Of a stretch of 64,000 bases of DNA, positions 8,360 to 17,904 are shown piece by piece (the stretch's first letter is position 1; each line of letters begins with the position of its first letter). A program made the position numbers and the translations under genes. The notes beneath the pieces are model-generated. The model saw nothing but the letters and a program-made list of their open reading frames with translations, did not search any database and was not told where the DNA came from. Source of the DNA: Methanooceanicella nereidis (GTDB lineage: Archaea > Halobacteriota > Methanocellia > Methanocellales > Methanocellaceae); assembly GCF_021023085.1 (NCBI RefSeq), contig NZ_PGCK01000001.1:186001-250000 (forward strand), in the 5' to 3' direction.

Positions 8360-9706
8360 TCAAAGATATTTTTCCAGCCTTATTGCCGGCGAATATTTTG
8401 ATCCGCATGATTTTATGATATTCTCTTTTACTTTTTCATCCGTTATTGTCCCGTCAGGCATTGCCTTTATCAGGATACGGGAAGTATCTCCGGCCATCTT
8501 TGTGGCGAAGGCACAGTATACACCTTCTACGTCAAGGAGTTTCCGGGATATCATACGAATGTCAGGAATGATATCTGTGCCGGCGGCTTTTTTAATAGGG
8601 CCGATTATACGGGGCACGGTCCTTCCGCAAATATTACAGGTGTCATATACTATGCCGCCCCCTGCAACATCTCCCGTCCTATACCTCAAGAACGTCAATC
8701 CTCTGCCGTCGATACAAGTGAAGACCAGCTCACCGCGCTCTCCCGGCCCAACTACCTCGCCGGTCTTTTCATCAACACATTCCCATACGAGCACATCCGG
8801 ATATGAGTGAAAGCCTGAGCCCTCCGCGCATTCCGGTAACGGGTGTTTGCACTCGGTAAGGGAATACATCTCAAGCATTTCCGGGTTCGCGCCGGCTTCG
8901 GAAAAATATCCCCTTATCTTTTCCTTTAGGTCGCTATCAATAGCGTATCCCGACAGGATTATCTTGCGGATACTACCGATCTCCGCCTTTGATCTCGCAG
9001 CCTCCCTGGCAAAATAGTAAACATTGAACGGGCTGCCGGCTACGACTGTTGTCTTGAAACGCCTTGCTGCCTCAAGTTCGGCTACAGGGTCCTGCTGGCC
9101 CGTAGACATAGAGCATACTCTCATGGATATTGACGTGGAATAATATGCCTGCCAAAAATCCAGGTATTGCCCGTAAGGATATGTGTTCTGATACCGGTCA
9201 TTCTGAGTCAGCCCGGCACACATCGCCCCTCTTCCGCAAAGCTCTTTAAAGATGTCCACGTCATAGCCTGTGAGATAGATATAATACGGTGAAGTCATCG
9301 TCCCCCTGGTCTCGAACATCATTATGGGATGATATTCATCGATCATTTTCCTGGTCACCCGGGGGTTGTCGAGCATGGTATCATAAAAGAAATATTGCAT
9401 CCTCGAAGTAAGTGACCCGGAGCCTTTTGTCTGGCTTTCCGATGGCGTAAGGACGAATGAGGACGGGTCCTTTGCCACGTCATCCTGGGTCGTGAACGGC
9501 AGGAGATGCAGATCTTCGACTCCTGCGATGTCACTTACGTCGATGCCCTGATCCTCGAGCATTCCCCGGTAATGCGCGTGATGAGCTGAGATCTGCACCC
9601 TCATCATCGCCCTCAGCTTACGGTTCTGCAGCTCTACGATGCTTTTTTGATCGAGCTTTTCCATATCAGGGTTCCAGTAACGCACCATCAGGACATCCTC
9701 ATGCAC
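8360..9706 (-). CDS. Second coenzyme F390 synthetase / phenylacetate-CoA ligase-like protein
   Basis: 448 residues of the PaaK-type ANL family. The N-terminus has the family phrase YWNPDMEKL, an adenylate-binding region with MYSLTECKHPLPEC near 290, the RYRTGDVAGGG motif near 360, and a C-terminal zinc-like CNICGRTVPRIIG. The glycine-rich P-loop is diverged (GSGSLTSRMQYFF in place of TSGTTG-PK), so its catalytic competence or substrate may differ from the copy at 2810. The start could also be the internal ATG at 9688. Monocistronic, facing the Alba gene. Confidence 0.68.
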   Translation of the reverse strand: MHEDVLMVRYWNPDMEKLDQKSIVELQNRKLRAMMRVQISAHHAHYRGMLEDQGIDVSDIAGVEDLHLLPFTTQDDVAKDPSSFVLTPSESQTKGSGSLTSRMQYFFYDTMLDNPRVTRKMIDEYHPIMMFETRGTMTSPYYIYLTGYDVDIFKELCGRGAMCAGLTQNDRYQNTYPYGQYLDFWQAYYSTSISMRVCSMSTGQQDPVAELEAARRFKTTVVAGSPFNVYYFAREAARSKAEIGSIRKIILSGYAIDSDLKEKIRGYFSEAGANPEMLEMYSLTECKHPLPECAEGSGFHSYPDVLVWECVDEKTGEVVGPGERGELVFTCIDGRGLTFLRYRTGDVAGGGIVYDTCNICGRTVPRIIGPIKKAAGTDIIPDIRMISRKLLDVEGVYCAFATKMAGDTSRILIKAMPDGTITDEKVKENIIKSCGSKYSPAIRLEKYL

Positions 9707-9858
9707 TCTTAGGCTTTAACATAAGAAGTCAATATATGTTTTTATCTAGATACAATAGGCTGGAATAGATAAAAAGAAAGCGGTTAAAATAGTGCCGGTA
9801 TCATTGCCATAATAGTAGTATATGGGGGTATGTGATAGCAGTACACGGACATGATGCA

Positions 9859-9936
9859 TTTTCATCCCAAAGGCTCAGCGTTTTTTTAAAAATCTTTGAG
9901 ATCTTTGAGTTATGCTTTGAGCCTTTGGGATGAAAA
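9859..9936. repeat. 19-bp perfect inverted repeat
   Basis: TTTTCATCCCAAAGGCTCA (9859-9877) and its exact complement TGAGCCTTTGGGATGAAAA (9918-9936) enclose a loop containing a short tandem AATCTTTGAGATCTTTGAG. It lies in the ~400-bp space between divergent genes. It could be a bidirectional structure or a remnant of a small mobile element. No coding potential. Confidence 0.6.
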
Positions 9937-10125
9937 CACATCTGCCCGGTACAGCATTCCTGATCAACGTTATCACCATCGTATCCGGTAATAAAACCGG
10001 ACGAATTTTGGATATAATGCATAAAGCTTTTCAGCCCATATTTTGCCCGATAATAGTAAATTCTTTAAATAAAGAAGTCTTTTCGGATATTGCCCTAAAA
10101 TACGCTAAATATACTGGTGAGACAC

Positions 10126-11208
10126 TTGATAAAGGTAAAACAGTCCATAATGGAGATGAAAGAGTACGTTGCTGGAAAAAGCATAGAGGAAGCAGCCAGG
10201 TCCTACGGCCTGGACCCAAACAGCATCATTAAACTGGCATCTAACGAAAACTGTATGGGGCCGAGCCCTAAGGCGGTCGATGCGATAAAGGAAGCAGCAG
10301 CGAACGTACATATCTATCCCAGCGTGGACGGCGTCGAGCTAAGGGAAGAGATCTCCCGGCGCTATAATATGCCGATAAAGAATGTCGTCGTAGGGGCAGG
10401 CATGGACGGCGTTATAGAGACGCTGCTGAGGACGTTCCTGGATAAGGATGACGAGTCGGTCATACCGCTGCCGACGTTCAGCTATTATGAGAACGTCACC
10501 AGGTTCTGCAGTGCCGTGCCCGTATACTCAAAGCGGAAGCATGACTACAGCATCGACACTGACGACATCATCGCAAAGGCCGGAGAGCGTACAAGGTTCA
10601 TATTCATAACTTCGCCCAATAATCCCACAGGCAATATCACGCCAATAGAGGATATAAAAAAGATCGCAGAATCGGTCGACAGCCTTGTGTTCGTCGATGA
10701 GGCATATATCGACTTCGCGGGCTCAAGCGCCATAGACCTTGTCAGGAAATACGATAATGTCATCGTCGGGCACACGATGTCCAAGGCATGGGGGCTTGCG
10801 GGGCTCAGGATAGGCTATGCGTTCATACCGGAATGGATCTTCAGCCAGTACATGAAGGTCGCGACGCCTTTCAACCTGAGCAACATTTCAATATCCGCGG
10901 CTATCGCCGCATTAAATGACGGCGAGCACTATAGAAAGTCAGTAGAGACGATCATTCGCGGCAGAGAACAACTGATGAAAGACCTGCCGTTCAAGGCGCT
11001 GCCTTCGGAGGCTAACTTCATACTCATCGACACATCCCCCCTGAAGTCAGGATACGTCGTGGACGAATGCATGAAAAGAGGCATAATCTTAAGGGACTGT
11101 GCATCCTTCCGCGGGCTGGGCGATACGTTCGTCCGTATCACTGTCGGCACAAAGGAAGAGAACGAGCGCGTCATCGCAGCATTGAGAGAGATCCGTGATA
11201 AAGCATGA
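10126..11208 (+). CDS. hisC: Histidinol-phosphate aminotransferase
   Basis: About 360 residues, class I/II PLP-dependent aminotransferase. It has the substrate/PLP signatures LASNENCMGPSP, TSPNNPTGN, VDEAYIDFAG and the Schiff-base lysine in TMSKAWGLAGLRIGY. HisC converts imidazole acetol-phosphate to histidinol phosphate in histidine biosynthesis, and related enzymes accept aromatic amino acids. I prefer a TTG start at 10126 because GGTGA lies six bases upstream. A GTG at 10117 is the alternative. Its stop overlaps the next gene (ATGA-type overlap), indicating an operon with the AK6-like kinase and a lipid synthase. Confidence 0.9.
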   Translation: MIKVKQSIMEMKEYVAGKSIEEAARSYGLDPNSIIKLASNENCMGPSPKAVDAIKEAAANVHIYPSVDGVELREEISRRYNMPIKNVVVGAGMDGVIETLLRTFLDKDDESVIPLPTFSYYENVTRFCSAVPVYSKRKHDYSIDTDDIIAKAGERTRFIFITSPNNPTGNITPIEDIKKIAESVDSLVFVDEAYIDFAGSSAIDLVRKYDNVIVGHTMSKAWGLAGLRIGYAFIPEWIFSQYMKVATPFNLSNISISAAIAALNDGEHYRKSVETIIRGREQLMKDLPFKALPSEANFILIDTSPLKSGYVVDECMKRGIILRDCASFRGLGDTFVRITVGTKEENERVIAALREIRDKA

Positions 11209-11711
11209 AAATAGCCATAACAGGTACGCCAGGCACGGGAAAATCTACAGTATCCGGCTCTGTGGATGATTATCAGGTCATCCGTATCAACGACCTGATA
11301 AAAGCCGGATATAACCTTGGCGCGGACGAAGAGAGGGGAGGTGCCCTTATCGCCGACGTGGACAGGCTGTCAGAATACGTAGACGGCTTGAAAGGGGACA
11401 TCATTCTGGAGGGGCATATATCCCACCTCCTTCCGGTTGATATGGTGATCGTTCTAAGGGCTTCACCGAAGGCTCTTAAAAAGAGGCTTGCGGAGCGAGG
11501 CTGGACAGAGGCCAAGATAAGGGAGAACATAGAGGCCGAAGCCCTCGACGTGATCCTGGTGGAAGCTTTATCCTTAAATGAAAAAGTTTATGAAATCGAT
11601 ACGACCAATATGACACCGATGGATGTCAGGGAAGCAGTGCTTGAGATAATCAGGGGCACTGATAAATATAAGGTTGGCAGTGTTGATTTCAGTGAGGAGG
11701 CATTCTTCTGA
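11205..11711 (+). CDS. AK6/Fap7-type adenylate kinase family protein
   Basis: 168 residues with the P-loop GTPGTGKST at the extreme N-terminus and the short NMP/LID arrangement of the AK6 (Fap7, hCINAP) family, including ILEGHISHLLPVD and RLAERGWTEAKIRENIEAE. Archaeal homologues are adenylate kinases or ATPases linked to 30S ribosome maturation. The ATG overlaps the end of hisC by four bases and the stop abuts the next reading frame, so the three genes are translationally coupled. Confidence 0.85.
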   Translation: MKIAITGTPGTGKSTVSGSVDDYQVIRINDLIKAGYNLGADEERGGALIADVDRLSEYVDGLKGDIILEGHISHLLPVDMVIVLRASPKALKKRLAERGWTEAKIRENIEAEALDVILVEALSLNEKVYEIDTTNMTPMDVREAVLEIIRGTDKYKVGSVDFSEEAFF

Positions 11712-11737
11712 CGCTCGATTCCCTCAGGCCGATACTG

Positions 11738-12349
11738 GTGATGGTTACCGACCCCTTCGTGAACGTTTTTAACGACCATAAGGTGTCGCCCAATACATTA
11801 TCGTTACTATCTTTGGTATTCGCATTGTTTGCCGGTATATCCTATTACTTTTCAGTAACGAACATAGTTATCCTTTTAGCGGCCCTGGTGTTCGTTCTGC
11901 TGAACTCGTTCCTTGACGGCATAGACGGGGCCCTTGCAAGAAGGATGGGATGTGCGTCGAAGTACGGCGATTTTCTCGACCACGTCATCGACAGGTATGC
12001 GGATGTATTTATCATCAGCGGGATATTTTTCGGGGGATATGTATCGGAAGGCATCGGAGCCATCGTGATCATCGGCGTACTGCTGGCCAGTTATCTCGGT
12101 ACGCAGGCACAGGCGGTCGGTATAGGTCGTGTCTATGGAGGGCTCATGGGAAGAGCCGACAGGATGGTCATTATTATGCTGGCTACCTGCATCCAGATCG
12201 CCTATCCGCTGCAGATCGGGGCCGGCGGCATCAGTTATTCGGCCCTTGGATGGGCGCTTATTGTGATCGGCATAGCAAGCCACTTCACGGCTATCCAGAG
12301 GATCTGGTATACAGGAAGATCCCTTAATGAAAGCCCGAAAAATAAGTGA
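11738..12349 (+). CDS. CDP-alcohol phosphatidyltransferase (archaetidylinositol-phosphate-synthase-like)
   Basis: 203 residues with about six membrane helices and the diagnostic motif of the family: DGIDGALARRMG, then YGDFLDHVIDRYAD, which supplies the aspartates that bind metal and CDP. Archaeal members transfer myo-inositol phosphate or another alcohol onto CDP-archaeol for ether-lipid head groups. The computed start is a GTG-ATG pair, but the frame stays open back to the upstream stop and reads TLDSLRPILV, which looks like real N-terminal sequence. The true start may therefore be a CTG at 11708 overlapping the kinase stop. Confidence 0.85.
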   Translation: MMVTDPFVNVFNDHKVSPNTLSLLSLVFALFAGISYYFSVTNIVILLAALVFVLLNSFLDGIDGALARRMGCASKYGDFLDHVIDRYADVFIISGIFFGGYVSEGIGAIVIIGVLLASYLGTQAQAVGIGRVYGGLMGRADRMVIIMLATCIQIAYPLQIGAGGISYSALGWALIVIGIASHFTAIQRIWYTGRSLNESPKNK

Positions 12350-12735
12350 GCATACATAAAGGTTCTTCTGATCTCTTGATCTTTTAGTTTATTTTTAATG
12401 ATGCAGGTAGACACGGATTTCACGGATTTCACAGAATCACAAAATTTTGAGAGTCTCTTTATCATATTTGTCAGGCCATAATCGCTACCTGACCAAAATT
12501 AGCACGATATACTTATTTTTATAATAAACGTAAAATAAAAAACCCTTTGTTCCGGCAAAATCTCGTTTATAAAGCTTTTCCGTTCCAATAGCGGACATTA
12601 TTAACCTGAAAAGCCGGAAAAGGATTCATAGATACCTCTTTCGACGTCATCTACGACCATGACAGAGTAATGACCGGCAGGAGATAAATCCAGAACACTA
12701 TTGGCTTATACAGCGTTCCCCGGGCATAAATTAAT
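12350..12735. other. Intergenic region, convergent, with repeat remnant
   Basis: About 400 bp between convergent genes. Near 12405-12445 lies a degenerate piece of the dispersed repeat (GCAGGTAGACACGGATTTCACGGATTTCACAG, split here into phrases). No gene is supported in it. Confidence 0.4.
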
Positions 12736-12761
12736 AGTAAACAGGCGTGACCCTGTTTACT
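12736..12761 (-). terminator. Hairpin overlapping the MBF1 stop codon
   Basis: AGTAAACAGG (12736-12745) pairs with CCTGTTTACT (12752-12761) over a six-base loop. The MBF1 stop codon lies inside the right arm. On the reverse strand the hairpin is followed by an A/T-rich run (ATTAATTTATG), consistent with transcription termination. Confidence 0.5.
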
Positions 12762-13260
12762 TATTTTTCTTTATCTTTATGAGATCTCCGAGCGTAAGGG
12801 TCTTGCTGTCCGCCCTCCTCTGAGAAGGTTCCGAATCTTCGACGCCCTCGGTAAGCTTGATATCAAGAGCGGCCTCAAGCTTCTTGATCAAAGCGTCCTC
12901 CGGCATGAGTTCGCCCCTCTCAAGTTTCCTGATGATGTTCACCTTTTCCTGGATCTTGCTTGCAAGCTCTTCCTGTGACATGTGCCTGGATTCCCTCGCA
13001 TCTTTGATCACATCCGGATAATCCTCTACCAGTTCGTCTTTCATCTTGTCAAAAATATCTCGTCTTGCCCTGCGGGTTATGGGCTGAGTGCTGGATTCAG
13101 AAGGAGCGGTTGCGCCCCTGCGCAGAGATGTCGGAGGCACGCGCCTCTCCACCTCTTTCCCGAAACTCTTACATTTTTCACAGACCTCAAGTTCCGCTCT
13201 ATCCACGAGTATACGGTGGGATCTCCCGGAAATTTGTGCTCCGCATATTTCACATTGCAT
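12757..13260 (-). CDS. mbf1: Archaeal multiprotein bridging factor 1 (transcription/translation factor)
   Basis: 167 residues. A zinc ribbon with CEIC and CEKC lies at 3-32, a basic linker at ~35-70, and an XRE/Cro helix-turn-helix at ~80-140 (SQEELASKIQEKVNIIRKLERGE is its core region, given here only as an anchor by its first residues SQEELASKIQEK). Archaeal MBF1 associates with the small ribosomal subunit. The gene is divergent from the PAN gene across ~100 bp, a shared promoter region. Confidence 0.93.
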   Translation of the reverse strand: MQCEICGAQISGRSHRILVDRAELEVCEKCKSFGKEVERRVPPTSLRRGATAPSESSTQPITRRARRDIFDKMKDELVEDYPDVIKDARESRHMSQEELASKIQEKVNIIRKLERGELMPEDALIKKLEAALDIKLTEGVEDSEPSQRRADSKTLTLGDLIKIKKNK

Positions 13261-13323
13261 ACGTATCTGTGTATTAGTGACATGTTTTTATGGATAAATT
13301 TTCCGATAAGTCCATAAGATAAG

Positions 13324-13331
13324 CATATATA
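13324..13331 (+). promoter_or_regulatory. TATA box of the PAN gene
   Basis: CATATATA sits about 31-38 bases before the PAN start codon. With normal archaeal spacing, transcription would begin close to 13352, giving a very short leader of about ten bases. No ribosome binding site is seen, consistent with that. Confidence 0.45.
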
Positions 13332-13361
13332 CCAAGAAAAATAACTAATTAATTGATTCAT

Positions 13362-14603
13362 ATGGCAGACGGCTCGGGCGTAGAAATATCCGGAGATGTA
13401 CCCATAAGCGACTTTTCAAAGTATCTACTTGACAGGGTAAAACAACTCGAAGAACGTAACGTTCGCCTGAAAGAGGAGTTCAGGAAGATCGAGCTTGAAA
13501 AAAAGTCAGTAGAGAATAAGAAAGTACAGTATGAGCGTGAGATCCGAAAGCTTACTTCTGAGCTCGACCGGCTCAAAACGCCGCCATTGATAGTCGGCAC
13601 TGTACTGGACGTCATGGGTAATGGCAAGATGATAATAAAGTCCTCGACTGGGCCGAAGTTCGTTGTCAACTCTTCCCAGTTCATAAACTCAAAAGATGTT
13701 TATCCGGGGGCTAAGGTCGCATTGAACCAGCAGTCTCTTGCAGTGATAGAAGTGTTGCCTACGGTCAAGGATCCGACCGTACTGGGAATGGAGGTCATTG
13801 ACGCCCCGGATGTCGACTATGGCAGCATCGGAGGGCTGGAAGAACAGATAAACGAGCTTAAGGAGACAGTGGAGCTGCCTCTGTTAAAACCCGACCTGTT
13901 CGAGAAAATCGGTATCGACCCGCCAAAGGGCGTACTGCTCTACGGGCCTCCCGGCACGGGTAAGACTCTCCTGGCCAAGGCCGTGGCAAACCGCACAAAA
14001 GCCTCTTTCATACGCATAATAGGCTCCGAGCTTGTACAGAAATATATCGGCGAAGGCGCACGTATGGTAAGGGAACTCTTTGAGATGGCGAAGGAAAAGT
14101 CCCCGTCGATCATATTCATAGATGAGATAGACTCCATCGGAGCAAAGAGGCTGGATAGTATCACTTCCGGGGATAGAGAGGTCCAGCGCACACTGGTCCA
14201 GTTGCTTGCGGAGATGGACGGTTTCGACCCGAGAGGCAACGTGAGGATACTTGCGGCCACCAACAGGCCCGACATACTAGACCCGGCGTTAATGAGGCCC
14301 GGAAGGTTTGACCGTATGATAAAGGTGCCCATGCCTAACGCGGATGCAAGGCTGGAGATCCTGAAGATCCATACGAGAAAGATGAACCTTGCGGAGGATG
14401 TCGACCTAAGGCGCATCGCCATGATCGCCGAGAATTCGAGCGGGGCGGACCTGTCGGCAGTAGTCATGGAAGCAGGCATGTTCGCTATCAGGGCTGAAAG
14501 GGATATCGTCAATTCGACTGACTTTAATTCTGCTGTTGCAAAAGTACTTGGAGAGCGGCAGAAGGCAGAAGGCGAGACGGGCGGCGCGGTCATGTTCGCA
14601 TGA
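13362..14603 (+). CDS. pan: Proteasome-activating nucleotidase PAN
   Basis: 413 residues. The N-terminal coiled coil covers ~20-75 ([17 protein letters not shown]), the OB domain ~80-140, then the AAA+ module with Walker A GPPGTGKT, Walker [12 protein letters not shown] and the second region of homology [20 protein letters not shown]. The C-terminus ends in MFA, a variant of the HbYX tail that docks into and opens the 20S proteasome gate. PAN unfolds proteins for degradation. The ATG at 13362 is preferred to a TTG three codons earlier. No proteasome subunit genes are in the window. Confidence 0.95.
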   Translation: MADGSGVEISGDVPISDFSKYLLDRVKQLEERNVRLKEEFRKIELEKKSVENKKVQYEREIRKLTSELDRLKTPPLIVGTVLDVMGNGKMIIKSSTGPKFVVNSSQFINSKDVYPGAKVALNQQSLAVIEVLPTVKDPTVLGMEVIDAPDVDYGSIGGLEEQINELKETVELPLLKPDLFEKIGIDPPKGVLLYGPPGTGKTLLAKAVANRTKASFIRIIGSELVQKYIGEGARMVRELFEMAKEKSPSIIFIDEIDSIGAKRLDSITSGDREVQRTLVQLLAEMDGFDPRGNVRILAATNRPDILDPALMRPGRFDRMIKVPMPNADARLEILKIHTRKMNLAEDVDLRRIAMIAENSSGADLSAVVMEAGMFAIRAERDIVNSTDFNSAVAKVLGERQKAEGETGGAVMFA

Positions 14604-14924
14604 TCGCAGCCTGAAATATTTTTCCTTCTTTTTTACAAATTTTTATTATTTGGTCCCATGCTTTTTAAGATGATGCTCTTTGTGTTGCTCCATCAGGATG
14701 GCAGGTAGACAAAAAACATCACCCCAAAAAAGCCGAAGAACAAAATGAATTTATCCTGCGCCGGTCTGAAGGATATAATATGCCGGGTTTTTCTAGATCA
14801 TCCAGAAGGTTTTCATGGGAGCACACAAAAGCAATAAAAGAACCAAAAATAAGAGTATTAAATTATAAGGATAGCATTTGCTCTAAATGTCATTAAGGTT
14901 TATACCCGGCAGACAATTATTTTA
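14604..14924. repeat. Intergenic region with dispersed-repeat fragments
   Basis: Convergent spacer. It contains GATGATGCTCTTTGTGTTG followed by AGGATGGCAGGTAGACA (~14672-14706) and TTTTCATGGGAGCACACAAA (~14811-14830). These phrases also occur at 5.1-5.75 kb and 16.1-16.3 kb. No gene is supported. Confidence 0.5.
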
Positions 14925-15290
14925 TCAGGCTCTTTTTTGGATCACTGGAGCCATATAATCCTTAATTTCCGGCAGACCCTGGAGACACTCGTTTATCTTA
15001 GCATATATGTCGTGTCTCGAGCTAACGATGATGACATGCGCCGGCGGATGGATCCTGCCAAGTACGTCTATAGCGACGCCCGGATCATCGCTTAAAGCTA
15101 CGATAGCCGCAGCTTTGCATTGTTTTTTAAGAGGTACCTTCATGACATTCATCAATATCCTATCCGCTGAATCCGGTCTCAACTCTTTTGGGGATGAGGT
15201 GAATGTCAGTCCGCCGTGCCTCTGTAGATCCGATAGCGCAGTGTTTAACTTCGCCGGGTCATCAGCCCTAATAACAGCAAATGATTCCAT
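14925..15290 (-). CDS. DUF356 family protein (methanogen-specific)
   Basis: 121 residues. The pattern of an N-terminal ADDPAKLNTALSDLQRHGG block and a C-terminal RIHPPAHVIIVSSRHD block matches DUF356, a small protein family conserved in methanogens with no known function. The internal ATG at 15290 is chosen because AAGGGA lies seven bases upstream. An ATG eight codons earlier is possible. It may be ACT-like in fold, which is speculation. Confidence 0.7.
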   Translation of the reverse strand: MESFAVIRADDPAKLNTALSDLQRHGGLTFTSSPKELRPDSADRILMNVMKVPLKKQCKAAAIVALSDDPGVAIDVLGRIHPPAHVIIVSSRHDIYAKINECLQGLPEIKDYMAPVIQKRA

Positions 15291-15457
15291 TTTTATCCCT
15301 TGCTCTAAAAGCATAAATTGTATAGTAATAGGACATAATAAACATATCTATTGACAGGGTAAATATCGTATACGGATTTATTGCCCGCAATGTATGTTGT
15401 AGCGATCTTTACCGGATAACGCATCTTTATTTATCTGCAGGATACAATTATAAATGT

Positions 15458-16051
15458 ATGAATACCGGAAAAGACATCGAACTTGCTGCTACGATAATCA
15501 AAAAGGGAGGCGTAATAGCTTATCCGACCGAGACGGTGTATGGCATAGGAGCACTGGCGACCGATGAAAATGCCATTAAAAAGGTTTTTGAGATCAAGAA
15601 AAGACCGTTATCACAGCCCCTGTCTATTGCGGTATCAAGCATAGACATGTTAGACAGTGTCGCGCGCATTGAATGTAAAGACTTTATAGAAAAGTTCCTT
15701 CCGGGCCCTGTGACAGTCATACTTAAAAAAAGAGATGTGCTTCCGGACATACTGACCTCCGGCTCCGGATATGTCGGAATAAGATTCCCGGACCATCCGG
15801 TGGCAATTGACCTGATAAGAAGGACCGGCCCGATAGTCTCTACAAGCGCCAACATCCATGGTGAAAAAGACACGGTCTCAGCAGACGAGATAACCGTCGA
15901 TGTTGATTATATCCTGGACGGCGGAAGATCAAAGTATAGCGGCCCTTCCACTATCGTGGATCTGCATGAGTACAGGATCGTGAGAAAGGGAGTCCAGTAT
16001 GAGGAAGTCCGCAGGTATATGTATGGCTGCGGATGTGCGACAGAGGAGTAG
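15458..16051 (+). CDS. Threonylcarbamoyl-AMP synthase (Sua5/YrdC family)
   Basis: 197 residues. The YrdC signature reads KKGGVIAYPTETVYGIGA, then KKRPLSQPLSI and the STSAN motif. The enzyme makes threonylcarbamoyl-AMP from threonine, bicarbonate and ATP, the first step of the t6A37 modification of ANN-decoding tRNAs. The short C-terminal extension ends in cysteines (YGCGCATEE) rather than a full Sua5 domain, so this is a YrdC-like length. The promoter lies in the ~160-bp divergent space shared with the DUF356 gene. Confidence 0.92.
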   Translation: MNTGKDIELAATIIKKGGVIAYPTETVYGIGALATDENAIKKVFEIKKRPLSQPLSIAVSSIDMLDSVARIECKDFIEKFLPGPVTVILKKRDVLPDILTSGSGYVGIRFPDHPVAIDLIRRTGPIVSTSANIHGEKDTVSADEITVDVDYILDGGRSKYSGPSTIVDLHEYRIVRKGVQYEEVRRYMYGCGCATEE

Positions 16052-16478
16052 ACCCCAAAAATAAAATTTATTTTTATAAGCAGAGATAAGAGGAAAATTT
16101 AAAATACCCAAATTTTTTCTAATAAATAAGTTTGTGCTGTCCCATGAAAAACTTTTTGACGGTCATGAAATATCCGGGCAGATAATATCCCTTCAAAAAA
16201 GCAGACCATAAATACATTTGTTCTTCGGCTTTTTTGAGATGATGTCTTTTGTGTTGTTCTTTTCGGATGGCAGGTAGACAACTAACCTCACAAAAACACG
16301 GAAACATAAAAATTTTTAAATGATCGGGGTAGTACCATACGTTTTCTCATCCTTAAAACCCGAATAAGAACCCGCTCATAAAAGATTTCGTGATCCTTTT
16401 GTATATTAATATCCATAGGGTCACGGAAGCCTTTAAAGTACAAATTTCACGAAAAATGGACAGGTAAAAAAGATAGAC
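16052..16478. repeat. Intergenic region with dispersed-repeat fragments
   Basis: Convergent spacer of ~430 bp. It holds CCCATGAAAAACTTTTT (~16141), GATGATGTCTTTTGTGTTG, then CGGATGGCAGGTAGACA (~16264-16280) and CCTCACAAAAACACGGAAAC. These are the same phrases as in the inverted element at 5.1 kb and the spacer at 14.7 kb, here in one orientation. A CCGAAGAACAAA-type inverted pair is also seen (TTGTTCTTCGG). No gene supported. Confidence 0.5.
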
Positions 16479-16862
<384 letters not shown>

Positions 16863-17002
16863 TTATACAGACGATCATTTCATGTCCCTAAGGATACAAA
16901 GGTTTTTCACGATAGTATATAATCATAACGTTTTATTGATGAAGCCGATTTCCGCTACTATTTATATTACCTGAATACAATATTTATTCCCGGCCTGATA
17001 AG

Positions 17003-17893
17003 ATGCACGTAAACCTGCCAGAAGAAGCCCTTCGGTCTTACGAAGAGGCGGGCAATATCCTTAAAGATATTAAAAGAAAGCTTTACGGCCAGATCAAGGA
17101 TGGCGTAAAGCTGCTTGACATAGCGGAGCTGGTCGAGGGCGAGATCAGGGCATGCGGAGGGACCCCGGCCTTTCCCTGCAATATTTCCATAAACGAGATC
17201 GCATCACATTACACTCCATCAAATAGCGATAAATGGAAATTTTCTCGAGGAGATATTGTGAAGATAGACATTGGCGCATATGTCGACGGGTATATAGCCG
17301 ACTCGGCGTTTACCATGGAGGTAGAAACCGATGAAAACTCCGATTTCATCCGCGTAGTAGAAAAAACGCTTGATGAAGCTCTGAAGTCGATAAAGCCGGG
17401 CGTTTATACATGCGACATAGGGCGTATCATACATGATACGGCGGCATCGGAAGGGTACAACGTATTAAAGGAGCTTTTCGGCCATAACCTGACACGATAT
17501 GCCCTTCACGGCGGAGTGACAATACCTAACTATGATGATAATAAGAAGGGAAAGGTACGTGAAGGCGATGTTTTAGCGATAGAGCCTTTCATAACGGCCG
17601 GTACGGGAAAAATAGTCCGGAAGGCAGGCGGCAATATCTATCAGATGATAAGGGAAAATCCGATATATCCTGCGACAGAGGAAGAAAGAGAACTGTTAAA
17701 AGAGATCTCAAAAAAATTCGGTAGCCTGCCATTCGCAGAACGCTGGCTGTCGAACGTATCCGGGCTGGAAGGGTTAGTGAGGTCGGCATCGGTACGAAGT
17801 TACCCGGTACTTATTTCCTCCGACCGAAAGATAGTCGCACAGTCAGAACATACAGTGATCGTTGAAAGCGAGGGATGCAGAGTAATAACATAA
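17003..17893 (+). CDS. map: Methionine aminopeptidase, type 2
   Basis: 296 residues, the normal archaeal MetAP2 length. The five metal ligands are visible: the aspartates of KIDIGAYVDG and IADSAFT, the histidine of ALHGGVTIPN, the glutamate of AIEPFITAG and the glutamate of AQSEHTVIVE. The helical insert expected of type 2 enzymes is in place (~200-255). It removes the initiator methionine from nascent proteins. The stop overlaps the leader of the next gene, suggesting co-transcription. Confidence 0.95.
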   Translation: MHVNLPEEALRSYEEAGNILKDIKRKLYGQIKDGVKLLDIAELVEGEIRACGGTPAFPCNISINEIASHYTPSNSDKWKFSRGDIVKIDIGAYVDGYIADSAFTMEVETDENSDFIRVVEKTLDEALKSIKPGVYTCDIGRIIHDTAASEGYNVLKELFGHNLTRYALHGGVTIPNYDDNKKGKVREGDVLAIEPFITAGTGKIVRKAGGNIYQMIRENPIYPATEEERELLKEISKKFGSLPFAERWLSNVSGLEGLVRSASVRSYPVLISSDRKIVAQSEHTVIVESEGCRVIT

Positions 17894-17904
17894 AGGGTGT
17901 TATC

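Noticed and set aside
11950-12327. 125-codon frame overlapping the CDP-alcohol transferase
   Set aside because: It is a shadow in another frame of a gene with clear catalytic motifs.
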